From contig OZ024874.1 of assembly GCA_964017185.1 (NCBI GenBank), positions 53,534,856-53,598,855 of the forward strand: a DNA stretch of 64,000 bases, written 5' to 3'. Below, in pieces: positions 48,666-59,490 of this stretch. The notes under the pieces are model-generated. The model worked only from the letters and a program-made list of their open reading frames with translations. It ran no database searches and was not told where the DNA came from. The DNA comes from Rugalucina vietnamica (taxonomy: Eukaryota > Mollusca > Bivalvia > Lucinida > Lucinidae). Position 1 is the stretch's first letter. Each line of letters starts with the position of its first letter. A program made the position numbers and the translations under genes.

Positions 48666-48714
48666 AGACACCAAATCAAAAAGTATATTGTACATGTTCA
48701 GATATATGTGTATA

Positions 48715-49030
48715 ATTAGATGTAAAACTACAGTTTCACGTGCTATCTCGTGAGCGAACGATGTTTATTTTGTCGATGTCTCGTTTTGAGTCCATTCGAC
48801 AGCAGGAAGAGCGATGGTGGCAATACCCTACATGTAGCTACAATATGCCTAGCCACACAACTGTTTTTGTTTATTGTAGACTTTCAACAGTATTTCTGCC
48901 ATATCGAGTGCGATGGTTACGATGTAGAAAATTAATTTGGCAAGACATAAGCTTTCGTTCTGATCCTCATTTATTCTGTGTGATAGTATGCGTGCTATTT
49001 CACCTGGTTGAATTCAAATAAATAAATTAA
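48715..49030 (+). repeat. Dispersed repeat family Y, copy 1
   Basis: Shares with 52800-53175 (inverted) the words CACGTGCTATCTCGTGAGCG, CGTTTTGAGTCCATT, CTGATCCTCATTTATTCT and GGTTGAATTCAAA. The plus-strand frames of 61 and 93 codons are not conserved between copies and are not genes. No TIR or tRNA head is seen; the class is unknown. Confidence 0.75.
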
Positions 49031-49504
49031 AATCAAACTAACACAATTATATTATTTTCATGAGTTTCTAAAGTGTTTCCGTAGAGGACGCATAGCGTTT
49101 CAGTCGCCCCATAAAGCGGGTCGCGCGTCACTTCGCTGCAGTTTACTTTTGATGTTCGCCATTTTCACACACGTAGAAGCAATTCTGGACACTACATATT
49201 CTGTCAAAGTGCACAAATTATTCATTTTTTTTCACAAATAATGGTGTATACAGTCTTCACATTGACACGAGTTTTCTTAAGATTATTGCCTCGTGATTGT
49301 CCCTTTTAACAAAATGGACGCTGGTCTTGTTTGGAAAGAGCTAGTAATTTTGTTTTTTATGCGTGTTGTTAAATTGCTTGTGATGTGTTGCACCGCCATG
49401 TCTCTCCCGCCTGGTGTCTATGTTAGGATGGGAAATTTAATTGTATAGATTCTTGGTCATTCTATTGTTACTTGATTACAGATAAGGGTCTAATTGTGCT
49501 CATT
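49031..49504. other. AT-rich sequence, no feature seen
   Basis: A GC-richer patch lies at 49085-49140 (CATAGCGTTTCAGTCGCCCC, AAGCGGGTCGCGCGTCAC). No gene, RNA or repeat is supported. Confidence 0.4.
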
Positions 49505-49660
49505 TCTGATCATAATGATGCGTTTTTATACAATTTTCGGCCCGTTCAAGATTATTTTAGTTCATATGAGACGGGTAAATCAGTAACAGGAGGAAAAGGG
49601 GAGAACCCTGAGAAAACGAACTTGCACACCCACAAGCAGAACTTGGGTTTGTGTCACCCG
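49505..49660 (-). mobile_element. SINE family S1, copy 2 (5' truncated, inverted)
   Basis: Minus-strand CAAGTTCTGCTTGTGGGTGT, then CGTTTTCTCAGGGTTCTCCC and AAAATAATCTTGAACGGG match the body of copy 1 in the same order. The tRNA-like head is not recognisable. Confidence 0.75.
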
Positions 49661-50095
49661 TGATTGTAAGACTGATCAATTGGGCAGCTACCTACGGCGA
49701 AGAGTTCATCAATCTTTGTTGAAAGGACTTTGATTGTATCGCAAGCATATACGATGGTGCTGACACTGATAGACAATACCAGAATACAAATATTCATGTA
49801 CATTATACCACGCAGACATTTCACGTGTCCATTTACCGACCTTTTATATGTAAACAAACAAACAGCCATTCATGATTCTAATATATATACATGTAACAGG
49901 GGGAATTTAATTGTGTTGTGTTTGGCTATTGAAATTTTGTCCTAAGGCCCATCGACAAAAAGCCGGATCAGTTATCAAACCACATTGCTGCTTGGCAAGC
50001 CGAACGCAGTTGGTGTTAAGGGCATGCGTTCTTTTGTCCATTTTTAACATGTAAAAGTACGATTTCTATCATGATAAAGTTTATACTGAACCTAT
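49661..50095. other. No feature seen
   Basis: Two overlapping 71-codon frames on opposite strands have no recognisable domain. No other signal. Confidence 0.4.
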
Positions 50096-50100
50096 TAAGC

Positions 50101-50295
50101 AAGCCTCCATGGTGCAGTGGTTATTTCACGTGCCTTATAAACCAGAGATCGCAGGTTTGATCCGGATTCTTGAGTCTGTCGGATGAGACTATAAACTGAG
50201 GTCCCGTTTCCATATGACCTTTGCTGCTGGATTAACGCTCAAATCAACAAACCGATTCAATTTATTATTTATTTAAATTCAGATTATGTGCTCAT
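50101..50295 (+). mobile_element. tRNA-derived SINE (family S2)
   Basis: The tRNA-like head is GCCTCCATGGTGCAGTGG with B box CAGGTTTGATCC. It is followed by GTCGGATGAGACTATAAACT and GAGGTCCCG, a conserved body motif I know from other invertebrate tRNA-SINEs. The 3' end is not sharply defined. Confidence 0.75.
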
Positions 50296-50439
50296 ATGCT
50301 TGCCCGATTCCGGACGCAAAGATGGGCCCTAATGAGTAAGGTTAAGAATGATCAAATGTTGTAGATCTGTCGTCAGCATGTGTAATACATGTGCACTAAA
50401 ACGGTACCCTGTATCATGACGATATCATTACAAAACCTT

Positions 50440-51475
50440 AACAAGCAAAATACAGTGTGTTTTTAAGTTGAAAAAAAAAATGAAAATTTTCAGTTCAACA
50501 GTTTTGATATTTTCTTATTTGTTCAAAACATAGATTGTGGACACATGATAGAACGAATACTCACAATCTATGTTTTCAGAAGCATAGGCAACCTAAGTGT
50601 AAGTTGACCTTGTCCTATAATAGGTTAATGTTATCCCTAGGTCATATATAGACTTTGTAGATACTTCATGCCAAGTTTCAAAATCATAGGCCTACTGGTT
50701 CTGAAGAAGAACACTTTTAAAGGTTTTTCAATTTATAGCCATGGCGGCCATTTTGGTCAAGTTACCTTGACCATTAATACAAACTTTCTTTCCCCTTCCA
50801 CGAATTTTGGCTTTGATCGGCCATGCGGTTGCAGAGAAGATGTTTAGATATTATAGTCATATACATGTATATATCCCCCAGGCAGGAGCAGACAACCACC
50901 TGGGTCTTAATGTTTTCATAAAAATAAAGCTGCCCATTTGTATTATCATAGCAAGTTTCCACCCATTTAATTACATTTAACTTATTTCCACATTTAAATG
51001 CATGGGCGACCTACATGTAAGTTGATCTTACCGTAAAATAGGTCAAGGTCATCCCTACAAACTTTGTAGTGCTTTTAATATTGTTTGATGCTTCATGCCA
51101 AGTTACAACATCATAGGCCTTCCGGTTCTGGAGAAGAAAAATTTTAACGGTTTTTGCTATTTATAGCCAAGACGGCCATCTTGGTCATGTGACCTGGTCC
51201 ATTTATGCAAATTTCGTTCCCCCTTCCTAAGAATGCTCCGCAAACAGTTTTAACTTTGATTGGCCAAGCTGTTTCAGAGAAGAAGATCATGGAAATTGTT
51301 GACAGACGACGACGGACGGACGACGGGGCATGGCTATCCTATAAGCTCACCTTTTGAGCCGAAGGGCTCATGTGAGCTAAAACTAGGTATACCCCTGCAC
51401 ACTCAAGTTTTGCTTTATAAAAGCGTTGTTCAATGGGGTAAAAATGTCACGGGCATGTTATCCTGATGAGTATAA
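50440..51475 (-). mobile_element. Foldback element family P, copy split by a nested repeat
   Basis: The palindromic core AAAACATAGATTGTGG to ACAATCTATGTTTT is at 50525-50576, with a shorter, diverged centre. The rest of the element (GGTATACCCCTGCACACTC, then GGGGTAAAAATG and GGCATGTTATCCTGATGAG) resumes at about 51383-51475. In uninterrupted copies these parts are about 20 bases apart, so about 800 bases were inserted between them. Confidence 0.8.
50577..51382 (+). repeat. Bivalve-type dispersed repeat nested in family P
   Basis: Two diverged tandem copies with a period of about 415 bases: GTAAGTTGACCTTGTCC, ATCATAGGCCTACTGGTTCT, GCGGCCATTTTGGTCA and their counterparts at 51014, 51110 and 51170. 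It then runs through GACGACGGACGGACGACGGG into a 3' hairpin, AAGCTCACCTTTTGAGCC against GGCTCATGTGAGCT (51339-51379). A terminal hairpin plus CTAA suggests a Helitron-like end, but I see no helicase and no clear 5' terminus. Confidence 0.65.
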
Positions 51476-52200
51476 CAGACCATGTTCGATATTATTTGAA
51501 ATGTGTCAAAACGTTGTAAGGCGTAGAATGAAAACTGCAAATAAAAATTAAGATCAACTAAATGTTTCAAATCGTAAATCTTGCCATGTTTACATGTAAA
51601 GTAAAATAATTTCTGTGTGTTCACGAAAACCACGTGAAATGTAGCTTAACAGAACCAATGTACGTATATACATGCACCAGTATGTTAAAAGTCACATGGC
51701 GATAACAAATAGTTGATAGTTGTTTTCCCACCAACAGTTATCGTCATATGCAGACGGGATCTCGGTTTATAGTGTCACCATAAAGCCATGGGCAGCTCAG
51801 AATGGAACTAGCGATCCCTAGTTATACACACGAGTGTTTAAAAAAAATAATATTCTGCAATGGAAGCTGTTTTGTTCGCGCCAAGCATTTGTAAGGCCGA
51901 CTCGCATTGAATGCGTAATGTATCTTTAATGGCAAACATGACGGTTGATGATGCGATTTTGTAAACATGTCGTGTCAAAGGCCACTTCTGGTTTTAAAAT
52001 TATTGTTCCATTAGAATCAGACAGTTAAACGGGAAGACAACAATAATCATTGTTACCATTGCATATGATAACATTGTTTACGATTTATATGTTTAATTGC
52101 TGTCTGGATTTCTTTATTTTTGCATTTTACCAATGCATATAGGTTTTAAGATTTTTTTATTTTTTTTTTATTTTTTCTACTCCAGAATATTGTCAAAGAT
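51476..52200. other. AT-rich sequence, no feature seen
   Basis: No gene, RNA or repeat that I can support. Confidence 0.4.
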
Positions 52201-52204
52201 GCGA

Positions 52205-52205
52205 A

Positions 52206-52247
<42 letters not shown>
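52205..52247. repeat. (AAT)n microsatellite
   Basis: About 14 uninterrupted AAT/TAA units. Confidence 0.97.
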
Positions 52248-52369
52248 TCCAATAAAAATAGGCGTTTCCTACTCGCGCTCAACCTCCTGAGCTAACGAGT
52301 CAGATGCTCTTATCAAAATCATTTTTCATTAAGGCTTTATGTCCCAGTCAACATTTTATTTTCAGTCAT

Positions 52370-52525
52370 GTCGGGACGGAGCCAACGCTTCCTGGGTTTA
52401 ACCAGTTAGTAAGGAGTTAATGTGTCTTGCTCAAGGACACAACACGGTGGCGCCATTGGGGATCGAACCCAGGACCTCTCGATTCGGAGTCAGACGCCCT
52501 ACCACTACGCCACCGCGCTCCCTAC
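52370..52525 (-). mobile_element. tRNA-Arg-like SINE (family S3)
   Basis: Minus-strand head GCGGTGGCGTAGTGGTAGGG with anticodon loop CTCCGAA (CCG) and B box GGTTCGATCC, followed by TTGTGTCCTTGAGCAAGACA. That body motif is common in metazoan tRNA-SINEs. The acceptor arms do not pair well, so it is a SINE rather than a tRNA gene. Confidence 0.8.
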
Positions 52526-52637
52526 AAAGAATTTGGTACCAGTCTTATATCAACTACATGTACGTATTTATTCTCGACATGTGATTTTACGAAGCGACTG
52601 ACTGAACCACTGCGACATGAAGTCATCTACGGAACTT

Positions 52638-52678
52638 GCGTGCGTGCGCGCGCGCGCGTGTGTGTGTGTGTGCTCGCG
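52638..52678. repeat. (GCGC/GTGT)n microsatellite
   Basis: Alternating purine-pyrimidine: TGCGTGCG, then CG repeats, then TG repeats. This is a sequence type prone to Z-DNA. Confidence 0.95.
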
Positions 52679-52799
52679 TAAAGAATATTGTCTTAGGGTT
52701 AAGCAAGGTACGCGGCACGTTATGAAAAAACGAACTGTATGTTTCTCAGTCTAAAAACATTCATTTTCTTGAATATAATATTGTTTTAGTTTGAAGTTT

Positions 52800-53175
52800 A
52801 ATTATATTTTTTTTGAATTCAACCAGATAAACATCACGCATAATTCAAGAGAATAAATGAGGATCAGAAAGAAAGCCTTTGACTTGAAAGAAAAACAACC
52901 CATCCCAAAATCGTAATTATCGCATTCAAAATGCTGAAATACTGTGGAAGGTCTACAAAACCTCAACTTATTTGTATGGCTATGCAAAATGTAGCTAGGA
53001 TATCGCACTTAGGACTTGTTTGTCTAATGGACTCAAAACGAAACACCAACCAAATAAATAACATCAAGATTTCGAGTATCTGTTTGAAATACATGTATAA
53101 ACATGCCAAAACAAATTATGTTCTCTCACGAGACAGCACGTGGAATTGTAGGTCTTACACCTAATATATATATAT
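52800..53175 (-). repeat. Dispersed repeat family Y, copy 2 (inverted)
   Basis: The reverse complement shares GATCCTCATTTATTCT, GGTTGAATTCAAA, TTTTGAGTCCATTAG and CACGTGCTGTCTCGTGAGAG with copy 1. It ends in an (AT)n run at 53163-53181, corresponding to ATATATGTGTATAATTAG before copy 1. Confidence 0.75.
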
Positions 53176-53181
53176 ATATAT

Positions 53182-53467
53182 CTTTACATGTACACTATAC
53201 AGTGTACTATTTGAGTTAGTGCCTACGTCCGCGGAAAACATTTCAAGTCGTTCAGGGTGGCTAACTTATCCTAGCCACATTATGCCTGTACAAGCCTTCA
53301 GTATAGTCATATTTTCATGTCTCCCAGAAAGAAATATTTACGTGAGGATAGATCAGCTCTTATACCAAAAATACGATCGAGTTCCCAATACAATAGAAAA
53401 CATACATGTGGGCTGCCGTCTCAAACTTCAATTCCTTTACGATTTAAGAATTTAATGTAGTAGGGCA
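53182..53467. other. No feature seen
   Basis: A 78-codon plus frame (53219-53455) has no recognisable domain and is probably chance. Confidence 0.4.
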
Positions 53468-53851
53468 TTTCATGATTCTTGCATTTGCCAAAAAATATAA
53501 TCAGCTGATAATATATGTTTTATTTCCAAAGTTTTTTTGTCGCAAGAGAGACAAACAAAGAAAAGAAAAAAAGTGATCCGTCCGGGACACGAACCCAGGA
53601 CCTTTCGCTTTCAATTCCAAGCACGCTACCTACTGAGCTACACAGATAGACGTCATAGACTATTTCTTTTTTTTGACTCTCTTATTTATTTCGTCTTCGT
53701 CGGGCTATTGGTAGTTTTGACTAAGTAATTCTTCATATCATCCCTCGTATTCGTCTCAAATATGCCCTCACGAGTCGTCCCCCATCACACGGAAAGTCAT
53801 AGCCGCAAGCGCCAGCAGCATTTACGTTCAAAAGTGAAAAATGTCTAATAC
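53468..53851 (-). mobile_element. Family Z tRNA-like repeat, copy 2 (inverted)
   Basis: The tRNA-like segment at 53572-53646 reads on the minus strand as GTAGCTCAGTAGGTAGCGTG with B box GGGTTCGTGTCC. The outer parts match family Z copy 1 (GACATTTTTCACTTTTGAAC at 53830-53849, TGATTCTTGCATTTGCC at 53472-53488). Here the sequence between the 5' part and the tRNA-like head differs from copy 1. Confidence 0.7.
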
Positions 53852-54129
53852 ACGCCGACAACAAGTTCTAACCGTTGTTTGTCGCTAGTCTCTCTTACTA
53901 ACGTAAAAAGTATTACTTTGTCATTTCATTGATGCATCTGCAGTTTGGCTATTCTCGAGATCTTAAAGTGTATAAATAAGCTTTTAGCCGATAAGATTTG
54001 TTAGCCACGGAGATTTTGCAGACGGTATTAGTTGACGTTTATACGATTGAAACAAAGATTGATTTTATCCTCGTCGGTTGCTCCCTGTCGCATTTGTTTC
54101 CTCTGGATAACCAGTGTGTGAAATGCCAT
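53852..54129. other. No feature seen
   Basis: No supported gene or repeat. Confidence 0.4.
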
Positions 54130-54375
54130 TTCCTCATTCTCAGGAAAACATGTCCGTAAAATATATACCCCCTTAAACCCCACTTTTATGTAGAAAATAC
54201 TGGGGTTATGAGGTAAGCCTAATTTACTTATTTTTGATCCAAAACATAGATTGTGGGTACTCGTTAGAACCGCCTCGCTGAAGTGGTTCTAACGTGTACC
54301 CACAATCAATGTTTTGAGCAAACCAATCAAAAATATCATTTTTTCCAATGAAATTTTCTTTTTTTTTCTTTTCTG
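54130..54375 (+). mobile_element. Foldback element family P, copy 2
   Basis: The left part has AGGAAAACATGTCCGTAAAA and CCCCTTAAACCCCACTTTTA. The palindrome at 54240-54316 has arms CAAAACATAGATTGTGGGTA and TACCCACAATCAATGTTTTG around GAACCGCC/GGTTCTAAC. The right part continues GAGCAAACCAATCAAAAATA. There is no coding potential. Confidence 0.85.
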
Positions 54376-55015
54376 AAAAAAAAAAAATCTCTGTATATTG
54401 CATGTATGTTTAAGCTTTAAGAATTCTACGCATTTTATGCAAAAGTTCTAAATACAAGTATTTGATGACTACGCAAATCAACGTTAATCTGAAACGGAAA
54501 AGCCCGAATATCCGCTCTACTAGTAATTCAAATTATGCCATCAATATTAGTTTTCAACCCGTGACCAAAGTTGTCTGCAGTCGATTAATAACTACATCTT
54601 CCTTATCAATTAGAAAGATAACTGGGACGCAAAATAAATAGAATCAATTAGTAATCGATGATCCCAGCATTATTATCTCTGTCAGAACTATGAATTTAAA
54701 TGCAACTACAGTAGAACAGGGATAAACTTAATCCTTAAACAGCGTGAATGAACTTTTGAAAGTCGATATTCTTCCAACATTTAAAATGTTACGGATCTTG
54801 GTTTGAAAAGCATGCACGTCACATTTTCAGTCAATAAAGATAAGCATTGGATTTCTACTTCAATATCGCACCGGCTAAAGAAAGACTTCAAATATTCCTT
54901 GATAGCGTGGATGCAGAAATAAAAATCACAATCGCCGATGATATGCGGTATGAATAAAAAATACACACTAGTATATCGAGTTGAATCACTAAGCGATGTT
55001 GGCTCTGAAGTAACT
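54376..55015. other. AT-rich sequence, no feature seen
   Basis: No supported gene or repeat. A minus frame of 85 codons (54781-55038) has no recognisable domain. Confidence 0.4.
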
Positions 55016-55018
55016 ATA

Positions 55019-55785
55019 ATGAAGGTACAAGTAGGCAAAGATCAGGAAAAGGTGCAATCAGAAAAAAGATTCCCACTCCAAAAACCGAGGTGGGAAAAAA
55101 CTAATGGTACTTATACTATGAAAACATATCGTAAGCCGAATGAGCAGCTATTTTCCCAAAAGGTGGCCACTCAGTTACCTAAACTTATGAAAACATACAT
55201 AAGGCACCAACAGCACAAAAATTTTAAACACCAAGACATAAAACAAAAAGAACCACCACAGAAGTATCGCCTTGGAACGATCAGTAATATAAAATTACTG
55301 GCGGGCTTAAATCAATTTTACATGGCCATAACCTCACCCTCAGCTTCTGCAGTGGTTCATAACACATGCGCGGATCCAGAAATTTTCATGAGAGCGGGTC
55401 CAACGAAAATGGTAATTTTTGGTCACAGACGAGGGGGGGGGGGGGGTCCAACCCCCAGAAAATCCTGAAATTACCTTTTTTTTAGGTAAAATTTTCAAAT
55501 TCCAGGGGGGGGGGTGTCCGGACCCCCTGTCCCCCCCCCCTCTGGATCCGCGCATGTAACATTTAGTTAGTTGTTCGGTCCTCGTGGTGAATCTGTAGCT
55601 AGTTAATGAATCATCAAGAACATACAGATAAATCATGATAAACATCCTGATGAATCAAAAACGAGGACTCAACAGATTGAGTAAGCTGCCCGACGATGGA
55701 GATCCCTGGGCGCCGAATAACTTACTTACTCCGGAGCAAAAGAAAACCACCAGTTGGACTCCGATGGGTCAAGCAACAAAAGTTC
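55019..55785 (+). repeat. Dispersed repeat family X, copy D, with a nested MITE
   Basis: Starts ATGAAGGTACAAGTAGGCAA and carries all family landmarks. It is interrupted at 55365-55556. The 3' coding-like stretch is open here too (LSKLPDDGDPWAPNN, then LTPEQKKT and SWTPMGQAT). It ends earlier than copies B and C, at CAAGCAACAAAAGTTC. A 176-codon frame (54938-55468) crosses from flanking DNA through the repeat into the MITE, so it is not a gene. Confidence 0.85.
55365..55556. mobile_element. 192-bp MITE with 16-bp perfect TIRs and TAACA target duplication
   Basis: Ends CATGCGCGGATCCAGA and TCTGGATCCGCGCATG are perfect inverted repeats. TAACA flanks both sides (55360-55364 and 55557-55561). The uninterrupted family X copy C has TAACA once at this point, which shows the empty site. 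Inside are a G run of about 13 (55434-55446), a second G run near 55505 and a C run near 55531. There is no coding potential. Confidence 0.93.
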
Positions 55786-58570
55786 GACAAATTAACAGCT
55801 GCAGTATATGAAAATAAAATGAAACTTAAATGCATTATATATGACAAGATCTGTGTCACTCCTAAATGTAAAGCAACATGATTGCAAGTAAACCCTTAAA
55901 TTAAACTAATGGGTGTATTTTATCTAGTCACACAATGTATGTACATGTATGAACTAAAATCCAAATATCCTGAATGTCAGACAAATTCTGCAGTACTGTT
56001 TTTACTGATTGTTTTTGAGTGCACCTTTTCCTGATCTTTGTCTACTTATACCTTTCTCTAAAATGAAGGTGAATGCGTCTCAGAAGTTGGCATCTTTCGT
56101 GAAAAAAGCAACAAATGTCGAAATGTTTTCTGGTATTCTGAAAGAAATCTAAATTAAATGCTGATTCAGAGAAACATTCACAGACGCAATTATAACCGAG
56201 ATTGTATATAATCCAACTATCTTTTGTTTAATCATTATCATTATATTACGTATAAAGTGTGCCAAGATCTGGTCGTCTTTTGTTTTGTCGTCCTATTTGA
56301 TCTGATCATTGGATAGACAATAGGTTATTGAACTTATTAAAAATCCTCTCATATGAAACGCAGTAACAATTAAACGATGGAACTGGCACAGCCGATGGTG
56401 TATGATTTGGAACAAAGCGTAGTTCACGAAACAGTGAGGAATATAAGTCCGATTTCAGAAAATTTGCTCAAAAATGACCACTTCATGTGATTATTTTTCT
56501 AACTGTATCTGTATTGCCAAACATTTTCCAAAAAGACTGGTCAAATGTTGATGAAAACATTTCAAGTGCAAGATCATTTATACTAACTGACAAAATTGAT
56601 AAAATGTTTAAATTAACATAAGGCCATCTTCATGTATTATGGCATATACCCATCAAATTCAACAAACTGAAACATTTTTGTTTCAGTAATGCTTAAAGTC
56701 ATTTTTATATGTCCAGACTTTATAAGAAAAGTGAAATATGCAATTTCTAAACATTTCAAAGTGGTCACAAAACACTTTGAAAGCTAGTCGTAACTTCAAA
56801 ATAGATAGGCTTAACTTCTAGTATACAATGTTTATGTTACTTTGGAACTGTCCGAGAGAATATATAAACATGACCAGCAATGCTGCATTAATATGTTTTG
56901 ATAGAGATTAAGAACCAAGATAACCCATGAAGCTGGCTGAACAAAATGTGTTCAGTTTCTTGCCTTTATATACCATACTGGAAATCTAGAACACACTGGA
57001 TGCGAGATGTGTGACGAATTTGGTCCTTTTGTTGTTAATTGTATTTATTAATGATGCTCTAAGCGTTAACAAGCTGTCTGACGTGGTAAAATATAAAACA
57101 TAGAAGTGAAAGGTAAGTTAGGGATGGCTTCCTCAGAGCAAACAGTAAGATAAACAGTTTCATCTGATGGACCATATGCCATTTGGACTTTCAAATTCTC
57201 GATCCATTTTAAAAGCTTTATGAAGAGACAACTGATAAAAATGACTTACGTAAAACATGTGTCAAACTTTACGGATGCGATGGTGCATATGGTTAAGTAT
57301 GCAGAAAACTGTTCTTCGGAACATTTAGTATATGTTAAATGGTTTTGTTCAGATTTCAGACAAACAGGCGATAACTTTAATTCTACAAACAACAAGTAAT
57401 TTGTTCAGGCTATACTGATTCACAGATTGTTCCTTATTATATTGTATATGTTCGAAACGATCGAATCAAGCATCAAAAAGGAAATCTAATGGAAACAGCT
57501 TTAACATTTAGTGATATTCAGCGTATACGGTCTATGAATATGACATCTAGAAATACAAGTATATCCCTTTTCTAGACGTTTTAGTTGGGCCCACTTATAA
57601 TCATCGGTTTGTTGCTACCTTTAAGGTGCAACTTCACAGATAAACCATACTTAATACAAATTTGCCGATTATAACATTTTAGCTGATGTGTTCTCCGAAA
57701 AGTGAACACCCGTTTCACTCTCAAAATAAGATATAATTCGATGGGTTGCCGGTGCCGTTAATAGCAAGACATGTAGTCGATAATAAGGCGAAACACTGGT
57801 GTTACATTGTCTTCAATTAAAGTTTTAATGAAACATTTATTACGATCCCGTATTGTATTTTTGTTTCATGATAATGACCATGATATTTTATCTGTATTAT
57901 TAACAGAACCTGATTTGGAAAATCTATAACATACGAAAACGATAGGTGTCATGGGCTCATACTGCGGAATGACTTACGTTGTGGTTTGTCGCATGAAATA
58001 AAGCACCATCGTGAGCTGGGAGACATCGTGCATTCATTTATTAATTTCACATTACACGATGCCTTTTAAATCATCAGAATATTTAACGTACACTGTAGAA
58101 AAGTGTCACTGCCATTTCCCAGACTTTTCTGATGGATTTGCTCATGAATTGATTCTGCGAACATGGCGATTGGCGTAATCTATTGGATTTGTTCAAATAC
58201 TGATTAAATAATGTAATTCCAATTTGAATGGAATGCACAAAATACATTGAATATCTTTCAATCTATTAATCTATTCGGTTAACTTGTCATTAATCACAAA
58301 AGTACTATTTAACAGTTCGTTTCACGCTTTACAATCGTTAAATACTTGCATTAGAGAATCGCTAATGTCTACTAATTCATATATTGACTTTCAAAAATAA
58401 TTAAAAGGTAACTCGCCATTTACAGATAAAAGAGTTGTATCAGATAGTCCTCTAACATTTTCATGGCACAAGAACGCTCTAAGAAAACAACAGGAGTATT
58501 GGTCTCATTATAATTTATAAACTTACAGGTGCTGCCTTTATTGATGATGTAAATAGGTTGAACCCTATAT
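55786..58570. other. 2.8 kb without recognisable gene
   Basis: AT-rich with no long open frame. At 56012-56062 the minus strand matches the 5' end of family X (AAAGATCAGGAAAAGGTGCA), a solo fragment. At 57560-57600 a short frame reads YIPFLDVLVGP, faintly like a motif of reverse transcriptases from Penelope-like or LINE elements, without supporting context. Nothing else is seen. Confidence 0.5.
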
Positions 58571-58574
58571 CACC

Positions 58575-58830
58575 TTGTCATCATGAAAACATGTCCGTGT
58601 AATGATTGTTTGTTTGTGTAATGCATACCCCTTTGACCCCACTTTTATATAGCAAAACTGGGGTATGCAGGAGTATACCTATTTTTTCTTATTTTTGTTC
58701 CAAAACATAGATTGTGGGTACTCGTTGGAACCGCCTCGGCGAGGCGGTTCTAACGTGTACCCACAATCTATGTTTTGAGCAAAAATAAGAAAAATATCAA
58801 AAAGTTTCAGCTGAAAATTTTCAATTTTTA
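58575..58830 (+). mobile_element. Foldback element family P, copy 3
   Basis: The left part has GAAAACATGTCCGTGTAATG and GCATACCCCTTTGACCCCAC. The palindrome at 58701-58777 has arms CAAAACATAGATTGTGGGTA and TACCCACAATCTATGTTTTG, with the core GAACCGCCTCG/CGAGGCGGTTC, nearly perfect over 77 bases. The right part is GAGCAAAAATAAGAAAAATA. This is the best preserved copy. Confidence 0.88.
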
Positions 58831-59490
58831 AAGCTAAAAAATAACTGTTGATTGCATAATGGTTGAGATGATAGTGGTGGAATGACAAACTTGTTTCTGA
58901 CAAGAGCCTTGTCATATTGGTAGTGCGTAGAATAAATTATTTTACTGTTCTTGTTTGATTCACTACAGTGAGGATGAGGCGGTAGCAATGCTCATTGTAA
59001 TTAAATTTCTAGAGACGCTTTGTCAGTCAATTTGGCTCGTTTTGGAATCTGCTAGAAAGTTAATTTCGACAATGGATCCAATTTCATAATGTCTATGATG
59101 ATGTTTTCACGATTGAAATAACAGGTTACTTTTCTTTTTAATTGATCATTACTCTTTTAATATTTACATTTTTATTGCGATCGCCCTAAATGAAAGTATC
59201 ATTCTTGATGTTCTCCATTTCCCAATGAAAAACATTAAGTCACGTGATCCAGATGCCACGCCTATGGGTGAGGCGACGTCAAAACCGACCAGTGACGCTG
59301 TTTGTTTACTCTTGTTGGCGTGACGTCGGTCGCGTATCGCCATGACGTTAAGCGCGAATATTGGACGTTTTGGCTGTTCCAAAATTACCTTAAGTCGAAT
59401 TTAATGTCAAATAACATGAAAATGAGTGGTGATGTGTGCAATTGAAAATCTGATACTTGATTGATAATATAAAATGTAATAAATATAAGT
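58831..59490. other. Sequence with a CpG-richer patch, no gene called
   Basis: Between 59240 and 59370 CpG and ACGT words cluster: GTCACGTG, GGCGACGTCA, GCGTGACGTCGGTCGCG, ATGACGTTA. TGACGTC is the half of a CRE that ATF/CREB-type factors bind. A 72-codon minus frame (59164-59382) overlaps it without a recognisable domain. It could be a promoter-like patch, but no exon is attached. Confidence 0.35.

Noticed and set aside
52445-52520. tRNA-Arg(CCG) gene
   Set aside because: The acceptor arms pair poorly and a SINE body motif follows the head.
54938-55468. 176-codon open frame
   Set aside because: It runs from flanking DNA through family X and into a nested MITE, so it is a recent fusion by chance.
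57560-57600. Short YIPFLDVLV motif as evidence of a reverse transcriptase remnant
   Set aside because: Only about ten residues match from memory and neighbouring sequence shows no supporting motif.
59164-59382. 72-codon host gene on the minus strand
   Set aside because: It has no domain and no splice or conservation evidence, and it overlaps a CpG-richer patch that favours chance open frames.
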